Of a DNA stretch of 64,000 nucleotides, positions 47,036 to 57,408 are shown piece by piece. The notes under the pieces are model-generated. The model saw only the letters and a list, made by a program, of their open reading frames with translations, was not told where the DNA came from and did not search any database. The DNA comes from Moraxella osloensis (GTDB taxonomy: Bacteria; Pseudomonadota; Gammaproteobacteria; Pseudomonadales; Moraxellaceae), in contig NZ_CP014234.1 of NCBI RefSeq assembly GCF_001553955.1, positions 1,178,001 to 1,242,000 on the forward strand, in the 5' to 3' direction. Every line of letters begins with the position of its first letter. Position 1 is the first letter of the stretch. Both the position numbers and the translations under genes were made by a program.

Positions 47036-48913
47036 GCGATAATGATGGGTAATAAAGGTTTTAAAATCTTTGACCATCGCCAAACATTCTTTTAACAAAT
47101 CTTTTTCCAGTGCTGATAAGTGATTGGGATTTACCGCTCGCGCTGTTCTATCCTGGGTGGTCAATGCCACATCCAGTCGTTTTGCCATAAAAAAATCCAG
47201 TGCTTCTGCCAGATTTTGCGCCATGGTGTCACTTAGTACCTGTTGCTGTGCCAGCTGTCGCAGTCGGCTTCTGGTATTGGTGTCAGTGATTTGATATTCC
47301 AATGACAAGGCTCGCACGCCATGGACAATCGGGAATATCCCTGCTTTTTTTAGGTCAATATCGGTTTCACTGGCACCGACAAATTTTTGCCACCAACCAC
47401 TGCTATCGCCAAATTGTAGAATCGGTTTGGCAAAACGGTTGATAAAGTTGCTAGTCGCCACATTTTTTGCGCTGACTTGCCAGTGTTTTTGCAGCTGCTC
47501 AAAAAGCTTAATATCCCCGCAAACAAAATGCGCATCGACTAAGGTCGCAATCCACATCATATCTTCACTACTGCCACTCATGTACCATGCGGTGATTTGT
47601 TTTTCAAAGGCGGTTGAAGTTTTTCGCCAACGCTCGTTGCTAAGCATAATCTTGCCATCACAATAGGGATAACCCATGTTCGCCAATGCCTCATTGAACT
47701 GCGCGGCATAGCTGGGCAGATTGTCATCTTTAAAACCATTGCGGATAATTAGCGCATTGTCTTGGTCAGTACGCAAGATTTGTTCACCCCGCCCTTCTGA
47801 GCCCATCACAAACAGACAGGTATTGTAGAAGGTGATAGCAGGCACAATCAGCTGCCATACCTTGGCAAACACTTGTAAATTCAAGCTTTGCACCATACGG
47901 CTGATAACATGGATTTTGATGCCGCTGGCGTGCTGCTCACGGATAAATTTACCAATCAATTCTACCGCCACTGCAACATCATCTAAGCTCTGCGCTTGCT
48001 CAATACGAGCGACGATAAGATTAGAATGGTTGGTTAAAAAGCTCAGTAATTCAGTTTGCCCCAAAATCCCAATGATTTGACCTTGACTATCAATAATGGG
48101 TAAACGGTGGGTACGAGTTTGTAGCATGGTTAGCAAGGCTTCACTGACATCTTGCGATTGATGCACGGTATGGATTTTAAAATTGGTAAAGTCCAGCACA
48201 GGCGTGGTGGCAAAATCAGCTTTTTGTCCAATCGCTCGGCATACATCGGTTTGGGTAAAAATACCGATACGCTCGACATACGCTGCAATGGTGGATTTTT
48301 CCACGCCTTGTGCGATGAGTTTGTCACGCTCCGTTTCGGTCATTCGCGCTTGTGACTTAACCAAAATATGCTTGATGTCAAATTGGTTCATCGCCATCGT
48401 GGCATCGTATAGCGTTGCCGTATCATCGACAAAATGCGGCGGTTTGATATGCTGTCCCAAATTGGCAATCGGTTGATATAGCAGTTTTTGACTTTCACTT
48501 TGGGCAAGGCGGGCTTGGTGATGGTTAAGACGGGCAGCGACATCGGCAAACAAGGCGTTTTTTAAGGTGGGATTTTGCTCGGTGATTGCACTTAGCACTT
48601 GCCCATCGATACGGTACATCAGACTTTGCTGCTGGGTGATAAAGTTGAACACGCCGCTTTGCCTGACCTTGGTATCAAACCAATCGCCTGCATTTAAGGT
48701 AGCAATCAACGCCTCACCTTGTAATTGATGAACAAAGCCTTTAAGGATAATAAAAAAATCCCCTTGCCATCCAGTGGGTATAGGCTGCAAGTTGTCCAAA
48801 TAGACGATTTTACTGTGCTGCTGCAGATAGGTTCGCTGCTGAGCGCTTAGGGTATCAAACGGGGGCTGGTGTAGATGTTGTATATCCAAAGTCTGTATCG
48901 CTGAGCCACTCAT
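47021..48913 (-). CDS. Cyclic-nucleotide-binding/CBS/DUF294 signalling protein
   Basis: A 630-residue cytoplasmic protein with an N-terminal cNMP-binding-like domain (about residues 20-130), a CBS-domain pair (about 160-300), and a DUF294 nucleotidyltransferase-like domain (FVMGSEGRGEQILRTDQDNALI, the GSxxR...DxD pattern). A DUF294 C-terminal helical domain follows. The CBS pair likely binds adenine nucleotides. Proteins of this architecture are often encoded with a DnaQ-like exonuclease, as here, in gamma-proteobacteria. The biochemical role of the pair is not known. Confidence 0.87.
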   Translation of the reverse strand: MSGSAIQTLDIQHLHQPPFDTLSAQQRTYLQQHSKIVYLDNLQPIPTGWQGDFFIILKGFVHQLQGEALIATLNAGDWFDTKVRQSGVFNFITQQQSLMYRIDGQVLSAITEQNPTLKNALFADVAARLNHHQARLAQSESQKLLYQPIANLGQHIKPPHFVDDTATLYDATMAMNQFDIKHILVKSQARMTETERDKLIAQGVEKSTIAAYVERIGIFTQTDVCRAIGQKADFATTPVLDFTNFKIHTVHQSQDVSEALLTMLQTRTHRLPIIDSQGQIIGILGQTELLSFLTNHSNLIVARIEQAQSLDDVAVAVELIGKFIREQHASGIKIHVISRMVQSLNLQVFAKVWQLIVPAITFYNTCLFVMGSEGRGEQILRTDQDNALIIRNGFKDDNLPSYAAQFNEALANMGYPYCDGKIMLSNERWRKTSTAFEKQITAWYMSGSSEDMMWIATLVDAHFVCGDIKLFEQLQKHWQVSAKNVATSNFINRFAKPILQFGDSSGWWQKFVGASETDIDLKKAGIFPIVHGVRALSLEYQITDTNTRSRLRQLAQQQVLSDTMAQNLAEALDFFMAKRLDVALTTQDRTARAVNPNHLSALEKDLLKECLAMVKDFKTFITHHYRLDIF

Positions 48914-49066
48914 ATCACCATCCTTGTATTGCGGCTAAAAATAAATCTCATGTCCTATGAGTCTTGTTAGATTATAATCAAAGTTGTCTGAGGCAACAAT
49001 CGTGTTTCAACAAATATCGATGGGTCGTGGTGTTATTTAAACCAGTCAAACATATCAGTATGGGTA

Positions 49067-49282
49067 ATGGGTAAACAGATGAATTATTTAGGTTTTCTTT
49101 GTTTAGGTCTAGGAATTTTGACATTGGTCGCGGGTATGCTATGTTTTTTATCTAAAGTCAGTAAGGAGTCGCCTGTCAAGTATAAAACCCAACGCATTGC
49201 GATGGTGCTGTTGCCACTGGCGATTGTACTCATTAGTATCGGACTTAAATTTAGTATGAGTGTGGTGAATCCTGAGGTGTAA
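49067..49282 (+). CDS. Small two-helix membrane protein
   Basis: A 71-residue protein with two hydrophobic helices (about residues 6-28 and 43-62) joined by a basic loop (SKVSKESPVKYKTQR). The second ATG (49079) may be the start. No family recognised. Tandem repeats follow its stop codon. Confidence 0.5.
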   Translation: MGKQMNYLGFLCLGLGILTLVAGMLCFLSKVSKESPVKYKTQRIAMVLLPLAIVLISIGLKFSMSVVNPEV

Positions 49283-49283
49283 A

Positions 49284-49335
49284 TAACTAGCTTTGCTAAC
49301 TAAGCCTGATAACTAGACCTGGTAACTGGTCTTAA
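49284..49335. repeat. 13-bp tandem repeat downstream of the small membrane protein
   Basis: Four exact-length 13-bp units (49284, 49297, 49310, 49323) begin taact(a/g) and resemble taactagacctgg. They lie between two convergent genes. Confidence 0.85.
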
Positions 49336-49392
49336 CCAAAAAATGGAAAATGCAAACCTATAACACAAACCTTTAACCTAAATTCAAAACAA

Positions 49393-52242
49393 TTAAGTTG
49401 GCTTGACAGCGACTAGCACACGGATACTATCAGGAATTAACGATAAATGACCCAGTGCATGTAAGCCCTGTTCTTGCAAACGTTTTAATTGATTGATTTC
49501 TGCGTCGCGCACATTCGGATTGATGGATTGCAAATATTGCAGGCGCTCCACTTCACGCTCATAGCGCTGATTAAATACCTCTTTGGCTTGCTCACTTATC
49601 GCAGGTAATTGCTGGTTTGCCAGCTCAACCGCTTGCTCATAGCGCGCTTCGATGATGTCTTTACGCGCTTTGATAACTTGACGCGCTCGGGTTTTATCCA
49701 AGCGATGAATATGCGACACAATCATATCAGGCGCAATCTTATCGCTAAAATCAGTCCCGTGCTGGCTTAAAAACACCCGAATGAGCGGCTTTGGCAAAAA
49801 TGCGGGTAAATTAAGTAATTTTGGCGCAATCGCTTCAACACGAAAATTGACTTCGACCAATACCAGTCCTTCGGGCATGGCATTACTTTGTAAAGTGGCA
49901 ACCGTGGTATTACCAAACGTTCCTGAGTTGACCGTTTCAAAAATACTTTGCATCAAAGGATGCTCATAAGTCATAAATTCCATGTCTTCGCGTAGTAACG
50001 CTTGATCACGCTCAAAGGTCAAGGTCATACCATCTTCAGGGACTGCCAGTCCTTGCACTTGTACTTCATCGCTCGGATGTAGCATCAATGAGCCATCACG
50101 CTGTCCACTATATTCCATATTGATGGACGACATAAAGCGTTCAAACAAACGTGGCAACATGTGGGTATCATCAAAATCACGCATGGTGTAAGCGATTTTA
50201 CTGGCGACACGCGGGCGACAAGAATTGTATTCAAGCAGCCTGTCACGCCCTGCTTGCATGGCTGCTTCTAGTGCGAGGCGCTGGGCTTTGCCTTCTTCAA
50301 TCAACTGATCTAACGTAATTTCTTGACCATTATCTTCGACTTTTTGCCCTTCAAGTAGCGGTTTTAAATCCACAATAAACTGCTCTTGAACGGTTTGCGC
50401 CGTGGGTGAGATTTGGTTAAAAATATTTAGCGCTTCGTTATACCAGCGGTACATACGTTCAGTTGCCGTGCCTTCGACAAAAGGCACATGAATGGTAATC
50501 TCGTTTTGCTGACCAATCCGATCGAGACGACCAATACGCTGCTCTAATGTATCAGGATTGGCGGGCAAATCAAACAACACCAAATCACTGGCAAACTGAA
50601 AATTACGCCCCTCAGAGCCAATTTCAGAAGCCAACAAGACTTGCGCGCCTTCAATATCAGCAAAATACGCAGCGGCTTGGTCACGCTCCAGCAGGGTCAT
50701 TTGCTCAGTAAAAATCGCGGTTTTAATGCCCGCATGCAATCGCAATACTGCCTCTAAACTCTCAACCGTTGCCCCACTGCGCGCAATCAGCAGCACCTTG
50801 TGATGTTTCAAGCTGTTTTTAAGCAAATCAATGAGCCAAGGCACCCGCGGGTCTTGTTCCAGCCAACTACCATCGGGCTGTAACTCTTCTGGCCATAATT
50901 GTTCGCGCAATTTACCTTGGGTGTGATAACTGTCTTGCCAACTTATTGGGAGCGGCAGCGGGTACGCCATTGAGCGCCGACCTTTGAAGCCAGAAATAAG
51001 CTCAGAGACGCTCTCACGGGTGTTGCGAAATAGCACACGGCCAGTACCATGACGATCTAACAATTCATTGATGGCGCGCGCACGACCTTGCTCGTCATCA
51101 CTGATGTCATGACCTAACAACTGCGCTAATGCCGATTTTTGCTTATCTGACAGCGACTGGTCACCCAATAACACTTCAGCAATTGCTGCGGTTTGCGCAA
51201 AATTTTCTTCTGCATCGATAAAGTCGTCTAAATCATTAAAACGATTGGGATCTAACAATCGTAACCGCGCAAAATGGCTTTCTAAACCTAACTGCTCGGG
51301 GGTGGCTGTAAGTAACAAAACCCCTGCGGTTTGTTCGGCAAAATCTTCAACCAAATCGTATTTGTCATTGCCGCCTTGCTCACTGTCCCAATGCAGATGG
51401 TGCGCTTCATCCACAACCAGCAAATCAAACCCCGCCTCCAAGGCTTTTTCATGCAAATCTTCATGGTCAAGTAGCAAATCGATACTGGCAATAATCAACT
51501 GCTCAGTGGTAAAAGGATTTTGCTCAGGGTCATGCTCTGCAATCGCCGCGGTTCTGACCAAATCAAAAATCGCAAACTCAAGATTGAAACGACGACGCAT
51601 TTCAATCATCCATTGGTACTGCAAACTATCGGGTACCAAAATCAAAACACGCTCAGATTTGCCAGTGATGAGTTGCTGATGAATAATCAGACCCGCTTCA
51701 ATCGTCTTGCCAAGCCCTACCTCATCGGCAAGTAGCACGCGCGGTGCGATACGTTTACCGACTTCATGGGCGATATACAGCTGGTGCTCAATGATATCGA
51801 CACGTGCACCCATCAAGCCTCTTAATGGATGAGACGCCAAATAGGCTTGGGTACGCAGTAGCTCTTGGCGCAGTTCGTACCAATCATTTTGGTGGATACG
51901 ACTGGCGAGCAAGCGCTCAAGGGGTTTTGCCAAATTAATATTAGCCGCAAGGCGGGTTTCCATAATCGCACGGTCATGACCTTCAACCGAGTATTTATAG
52001 ACGCCATTGGTTTCTTCAAAATCGCTGACCACATACGACGCGCCATCTTGGTCGTGTATGGTATCCCCGACTTTGAAAGTCACACGCGACAAAGGCGCCG
52101 ATGTCTTGGCATACACACGCGTTTCTTCACTTTGCGGGAACAAAATATGCACGCAGCGTTCATCAACGAGCACGACGACGCCCAGCCCCAATTCATTCTC
52201 TGTATCCGACAGATAACGTTGTCCAATCGCAAAATCAGTCAT
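49393..52242 (-). CDS. rapA: RNA polymerase-associated ATPase RapA
   Basis: RapA is a Swi2/Snf2-type ATPase that recycles stalled RNA polymerase. The protein of about 949 residues has the N-terminal Tudor-like region (GQRYLSDTENELGLGVVV), Walker A LADEVGLGKTIEAG, the DEAH box VVDEAHHLHW, and the second RecA-like domain with SEIGSEGRNFQFA and QRIGRLDRIGQ. The E. coli protein starts at the equivalent of ATG 52242 (MTDFAIGQRYL), so I chose that over the TTG seven codons upstream. Confidence 0.96.
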   Translation of the reverse strand: MTDFAIGQRYLSDTENELGLGVVVLVDERCVHILFPQSEETRVYAKTSAPLSRVTFKVGDTIHDQDGASYVVSDFEETNGVYKYSVEGHDRAIMETRLAANINLAKPLERLLASRIHQNDWYELRQELLRTQAYLASHPLRGLMGARVDIIEHQLYIAHEVGKRIAPRVLLADEVGLGKTIEAGLIIHQQLITGKSERVLILVPDSLQYQWMIEMRRRFNLEFAIFDLVRTAAIAEHDPEQNPFTTEQLIIASIDLLLDHEDLHEKALEAGFDLLVVDEAHHLHWDSEQGGNDKYDLVEDFAEQTAGVLLLTATPEQLGLESHFARLRLLDPNRFNDLDDFIDAEENFAQTAAIAEVLLGDQSLSDKQKSALAQLLGHDISDDEQGRARAINELLDRHGTGRVLFRNTRESVSELISGFKGRRSMAYPLPLPISWQDSYHTQGKLREQLWPEELQPDGSWLEQDPRVPWLIDLLKNSLKHHKVLLIARSGATVESLEAVLRLHAGIKTAIFTEQMTLLERDQAAAYFADIEGAQVLLASEIGSEGRNFQFASDLVLFDLPANPDTLEQRIGRLDRIGQQNEITIHVPFVEGTATERMYRWYNEALNIFNQISPTAQTVQEQFIVDLKPLLEGQKVEDNGQEITLDQLIEEGKAQRLALEAAMQAGRDRLLEYNSCRPRVASKIAYTMRDFDDTHMLPRLFERFMSSINMEYSGQRDGSLMLHPSDEVQVQGLAVPEDGMTLTFERDQALLREDMEFMTYEHPLMQSIFETVNSGTFGNTTVATLQSNAMPEGLVLVEVNFRVEAIAPKLLNLPAFLPKPLIRVFLSQHGTDFSDKIAPDMIVSHIHRLDKTRARQVIKARKDIIEARYEQAVELANQQLPAISEQAKEVFNQRYEREVERLQYLQSINPNVRDAEINQLKRLQEQGLHALGHLSLIPDSIRVLVAVKPT

Positions 52243-52354
52243 ACCGCTTAACCATGCTTCCAAATTAGAAATTTAAATGATGAAAAGTAAAACTTTTTAT
52301 GATAGCAAAAATTACATTTTCAAGTGAATGATTTTGTTGATAACTGCTGTTTAC

Positions 52355-53167
52355 TTATTCATCATTCGCTACCAACGGACTGACGACTGGCATACCTTCG
52401 GTCATGAGCGCTTGTGTGAGCATCTCGATATTATACACCGCGTGACCTTTTACCGTATTTTCAAAGTAAATATACAAGGTATCAAAATTGGCTTGTTGAT
52501 TGGCAATCGTCTTTGCCCAAGCTTGCATTTCTACATTACTGTAGCGATAATCATGCCGCTCGGCCGCCGAATGGGCATCCCACCAGTCTAAGTTTTGCCC
52601 ATGCATGCGTAAATAACCGATGCGGCTAGTAAACAACAGCCGACTGGGCGGTAAACCATAGATATTTGGATAGTCCACACTACACCAAATCAAATTTTGC
52701 TGCTGAAAACTGGCATAAACTTGCGGGATATGCCAGCTTTGGTTGCGAAACTCTATCGCCAATGGCAACCCATCAAACCAACTGGTCAAGGTTGCCAAAT
52801 ACTGACGATGTGCCACCGTTCTATCAAAACCATGCGGAAATTGAATCAATAACGCAGCCAAGCAATCTGCCGTCAAGATAGGTTCAATTGCCTGCAAAAA
52901 AGCTTGCGCGGTCTCTGCAGTGCCGGTTAATCGGTGGGTAAAATCTTGATGAATCTTAATCGAAAATTTTAGCTGCCCGTTGGATTTTTTGAGCATACCT
53001 TCATATGCTTTTCGACCTAAAGGCGCATAGAAGCTACTATTGATTTCAACAGTGGCATAATGACGACTATACTCGGTTAAAAATTCGGTTTTTTTGGTGC
53101 CAGCAGGATATAGGATTCCCAAAAAATCCGTATCACTGTATCCACCGGTTCCGATATAAATGCTCAT
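52355..53167 (-). CDS. DUF72 domain protein (YecE-like)
   Basis: A 270-residue TIM-barrel-like DUF72 protein. The family features are the glycine-rich start YIGTGGYSDTDF, FLTEYSRHYATVEINSSFY, LAIEFRNQSWH and LRMHGQN. The function of the family is unknown; nuclease or glycosidase activity has been speculated. It is a single gene between rapA and dgkA. Confidence 0.88.
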   Translation of the reverse strand: MSIYIGTGGYSDTDFLGILYPAGTKKTEFLTEYSRHYATVEINSSFYAPLGRKAYEGMLKKSNGQLKFSIKIHQDFTHRLTGTAETAQAFLQAIEPILTADCLAALLIQFPHGFDRTVAHRQYLATLTSWFDGLPLAIEFRNQSWHIPQVYASFQQQNLIWCSVDYPNIYGLPPSRLLFTSRIGYLRMHGQNLDWWDAHSAAERHDYRYSNVEMQAWAKTIANQQANFDTLYIYFENTVKGHAVYNIEMLTQALMTEGMPVVSPLVANDE

Positions 53168-53210
53168 AGAAAATTGGTTCTACTTAATTGCAAAATTAGC
53201 CCATCATTGA

Positions 53211-53675
53211 TTAATAAAAATTAATAAAAGTCGTATATAGCGCCATCATCCATAACAAAAACAGCATCGTCAAGGCTAATAGCTGCGCGGCAGAACCTAC
53301 ATCTTTACCAATCTTTGCCAACGGATGACGTTCTGTCGATGTATGGTCAATTGACGCTTCAATACCGGTATTAAACAACTCAACAATCAGAGAAAAAAAC
53401 GATGAAAACACCAGTATCATTTTAATCGGCATCATAAAAGGTAAAAAAATCAGCGCAACTAATAAAATGCTATTGAGCCATGCAACCTGTCGAAAAGCCG
53501 CTTCATTTTGATACGCCGCAATCAAACCATCTTTTGAGTAACCTGCAGCATTGATGATACGTTTGAGCCCTGTTTTTCCCTTGGTCTGCGCGGCATATCC
53601 ATCTAAATGGTTGGCTAAATGGCTAGCGAATTTATCAGAGCGCTGATTTGAACTAGGTGATGTCATGGTGGTCAT
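53211..53675 (-). CDS. dgkA: Diacylglycerol kinase
   Basis: DgkA is a trimeric three-helix inner-membrane kinase that returns diacylglycerol to phosphatidate. The 154-residue protein has AAGYSKDGLIAAYQNEAAFRQ and the active-site block VELFNTGIEASID, followed by the third helix. It is about 30 residues longer than E. coli DgkA, owing to an N-terminal extension; the second ATG (53666) is an alternative start. Confidence 0.94.
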   Translation of the reverse strand: MTTMTSPSSNQRSDKFASHLANHLDGYAAQTKGKTGLKRIINAAGYSKDGLIAAYQNEAAFRQVAWLNSILLVALIFLPFMMPIKMILVFSSFFSLIVELFNTGIEASIDHTSTERHPLAKIGKDVGSAAQLLALTMLFLLWMMALYTTFINFY

Positions 53676-53930
53676 TGGGTTATAAAAAATTTTCTCATTC
53701 TACCATAGATTAATCCTAGAATTTTCACAATATATACTGCCGCGAGCATTGGTAGCCCTTTATAAACAAGCTTTAAATTATGAGAATTTAAGTGCAAATA
53801 AAATCTATAAATATTGATTGCCATTTTAATGATAATGACATAAATTCTAAGCCTTCTGCTATTTTTTTGCAGCAACCACGCCACCTTGCAATTTTTAGTT
53901 AGTGCTGTCACCTTATTTGATGAAGAATGT

Positions 53931-54716
53931 ATGATGAAATTACGCGCCACTTGCCAACTCGATTATTACTTTTCCCAGCCAACCCCTGCAGTGTTCCTAT
54001 TACGACCGCAATCAGGGTTAGCACAGCAGATCACTCAAGAAGAATGGCAAGTCACGCCACCCTTACCAGTTACAAGCTATAACGACAATTTTGGTAACTT
54101 ATGTGACAGGGTTTTATTTCCGATGGGTGATTACCAAGTTCGCCTAACAGTTGAGCTATATACTAGCGAATGGATAGATGTCGCACCCGGTATGCCAAAA
54201 ACACCGATTGAGCAGCTGCCTTCAGATACAATGGTATATTTGTTACCCAGTCGCTATTGTCTGCCAGAATTTCTACTTCAAGAAGCCCAAATGATAACCC
54301 AAGATTCTGCTGAAGGTTATGACAAAGCGGCGGCAATTTGCGCCTATATTCATCAAAACTTTACTTACCAATATGGTAGCAGTACAGCAGACACCACAGC
54401 ACTAGAGACGTGGCAACATAAAAAAGGCGTCTGTCGTGATTTTGCCCATTTGGGTATTAGCCTGTCACGGGCATTAGATATGCCCGCTCGCATGGTGGTT
54501 GGCTACTTATATCAACTTGACCCAATGGACTTACATGCTTGGTATGAGGTTTTTATTGGCGACCGGTGGTACACATTTGACGCCACGCAATCAGCGCCTA
54601 AAGGCGGTCGGGTGATCTTAGGTTATGGAAGGGATGCTGCGGATGTTGCTTTTGCAACTTTTTTCGCGCCATTTGAATTAAAATATATGAAAGTTAACGT
54701 AGAAAAAATCGACTGA
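53931..54716 (+). CDS. Transglutaminase-like family protein
   Basis: A predicted protein of about 261 residues with an N-terminal beta-rich domain (TCQLDYYFSQPTPAVFLLRPQSG is a typical family start) and a transglutaminase/cysteine-protease-like core. The catalytic cysteine lies in KKGVCRDFAHLGISL, the histidine in DLHAWYEVFIG and the aspartate in WYTFDATQS. No signal peptide is seen. Such bacterial proteins are thought to be peptidases or amidases. I chose the ATG at 53931 over an open frame from 53886, because gaaga precedes it. Confidence 0.88.
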   Translation: MMKLRATCQLDYYFSQPTPAVFLLRPQSGLAQQITQEEWQVTPPLPVTSYNDNFGNLCDRVLFPMGDYQVRLTVELYTSEWIDVAPGMPKTPIEQLPSDTMVYLLPSRYCLPEFLLQEAQMITQDSAEGYDKAAAICAYIHQNFTYQYGSSTADTTALETWQHKKGVCRDFAHLGISLSRALDMPARMVVGYLYQLDPMDLHAWYEVFIGDRWYTFDATQSAPKGGRVILGYGRDAADVAFATFFAPFELKYMKVNVEKID

Positions 54717-54824
54717 TTTTAGCATAGATGTTTAAGGTGGAAGCTTTCATTAGAAGGCTTCCAACCCAATTTCTTAAATAACATCTATTTAAATCTTATG
54801 TGATATTCGAAAAGCTACAAAGCA

Positions 54825-54849
54825 AACCCCCTTACATCAGTAAGGGGGT
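54825..54849 (-). terminator. Terminator of the rRNA operon
   Basis: The hairpin acccccttactgatgtaagggggt (here read on the minus strand in two arms) is followed by a T-rich run, 12 bp after the 5S gene. Confidence 0.85.
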
Positions 54850-54860
54850 GTTGGAATAGG

Positions 54861-54975
54861 GAGCTGACGATGACCTACTCTCACATGGGCGAACCACACT
54901 ACCATTGGCGCATTGGAGTTTCACTTCTGAGTTCGGGAAGGGATCAGGTGGTACCTCCAAGCTATTATCGTCAGC
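54861..54975 (-). rRNA. rrf: 5S ribosomal RNA
   Basis: The complement begins gctgacgataatagcttgg and contains the conserved ccgaactcagaagtgaaac block, ending with the complementary arm. About 115 nt, last gene of the rRNA operon. Ends are approximate. Confidence 0.96.
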
Positions 54976-55191
54976 AAAGGGGGATAGAGGAATGAGTTGT
55001 TTTAGAAGTAAAGTATCAGCTATATCAAGCGAGGTGAACATCATACATTATCATACAAAGCCATTTAGGCGTTGTATAGTCAAGCCAAACGAGCAATTAG
55101 TATTGGTTAGCTACACATATCACTATGCTTCCACACCCAACCTATCAACGTCGTAGTCTACAACGGCTCTTTAGGGAAATCTAATCTTAAG

Positions 55192-55228
<37 letters not shown>

Positions 55229-55395
55229 ATCCGAACATAGCTACTCGGCAATGCCACTGGCGTGACAACCGAAACACCAGAGGTTCGTCCACTCTGGTCC
55301 TCTCGTACTAGGAGCAGATCCTCTCAAATTTCCAACGCCCACGGTAGATAGGGACCGAACTGTCTCACGACGTTCTAAACCCAGCTCGCGTACCT

Positions 55396-55446
<51 letters not shown>

Positions 55447-55502
55447 AGATGAGCCGACATCGAGGTGCCAAACACCGCCGTCGATATGAACTCTTGGGCG
55501 GT

Positions 55503-55578
<76 letters not shown>

Positions 55579-55981
55579 ACCTACTTTCGTATCTGCTCGA
55601 CTTGTGGGTCTCGCAGTTAAGCGCGCTTTTGCCTTTATACTCTTCGAACGATTTCCGACCGTTCTGAGCGCACCTTCGTACTCCTCCGTTACTCTTTAGG
55701 AGGAGACCGCCCCAGTCAAACTACCCACCATACATTGTCCTCAGCTCTGTTAAGCTTGAGTTAGAACCCCAACATTACCAGGGTGGTATTTCAAGGATGG
55801 CTCCACAGACACTGGCGTGCCTGCTTCAAAGCCTCCCACCTATCCTACACAGGTAAGGTCAAAGTTCAATGTAAAGCTGTAGTAAAGGTTCACGGGGTCT
55901 TTCCGTCTAGCCGCGGGTACACAGCATCTTCACTGCGATTTCGATTTCACTGAGTCTCTGCTGGAGACAGCGCCGCCATCA

Positions 55982-56063
<82 letters not shown>

Positions 56064-57408
56064 TGGGGCTTCGATCAAGAGCTTCGCCTTGCGGCTGACC
56101 CCATCAATTAACCTTCCAGCACCGGGCAGGCATCACACCCTATACGTCCACTTTCGTGTTTGCAGAGTGCTGTGTTTTTAATAAACAGTTGCAGCGGCCT
56201 GGTATCTGCGACTGCCAATAGCTTTGTAGTGCGTGACTACTCACCATCGGCAGCGTACCTTCTCCCGAAGTTACGGTACCATTTTGCCTAGTTCCTTCAG
56301 CAGAGTTCTCTCAAGCGCCTTGGTATTCTCTACCTGACCACCTGTGTCGGTTTCGGGTACGATTTGTTTATGACTATCGCTTAGAAGCTTTTCCTGGAAG
56401 CAGGGTATTTGCCACTTCGCTGTACAAGTACAGCTTGCTATCAGATCTCATTAATAGTCTAGCGGATTTGCCTACTAAACCTAACTACATCCTTCCACTT
56501 GGACAACCATCGCCAAGCTGGCATAACCTTCTCCGTCCCTCCATCGCATCATAAACAAGTATCGGAATATTAACCGATTTCCCATCGACTACGCCTTTCG
56601 GCCTCGCCTTAGGGGTCGACTCACCCAGCCCCGATTAACGTTGGACTGGAACCCTTGGTCTTCCGGCGTGCGAGCTTTTCACTCGCATTGTCGTTACTCA
56701 CGTCAGCATTCGCTCTTGTGATACCTCCAGCATGCTTTACAACACACCTTCACAGGCTTACACAATGCTCCCCTACCACTTAATTGAAACAATTAAATCC
56801 GCAGCTTCGGCTCCTAGTTTGAGCCCCGTTACATCTTCCGCGCAGGCCGACTCGACTAGTGAGCTATTACGCTTTCTTTAAAGGATGGCTGCTTCTAAGC
56901 CAACCTCCTAGCTGTCTGTGCCTTCCCACATCGTTTCCCACTTAACTAGGAATTTGGGGCCTTAGCTGGCGGTCTGGGTTGTTTCCCTCTTGACGACGGA
57001 CGTTAGCACCCGCCGTCTGTCTCCCGGATATCACTCATCGGTATTCGGAGTTTGCATCGGTTTGGTAAGTCGGGATGACCCCCTAGCCGAAACAGTGCTC
57101 TACCCCCAATGGTGTTCGTCCGAGGCGCTACCTAAATAGCTTTCGGGGAGAACCAGCTATCACCGAGTTTGATTAGCCTTTCACCCCTATCCACAAGTCA
57201 TCCCCTGGCTTTTCAACGACAGTGGGTTCGGTCCTCCGGTAACTGTTACGTCACTTTCAACCTGCTCATGGATAGATCACTCGGTTTCGGGTCTATACCC
57301 TGCAACTAGACGCCCTATTAAGACTCGGTTTCCCTACGGCTCCCCTATTCGGTTAACCTTGCTACAGAATATAAGTCGCTGACCCATTATACAAAAGGTA
57401 CGCCGTCA

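Noticed and set aside
53672-53950. 92-codon minus-strand ORF between dgkA and the transglutaminase gene
   Set aside because: Overlaps both neighbours and has no coding character.
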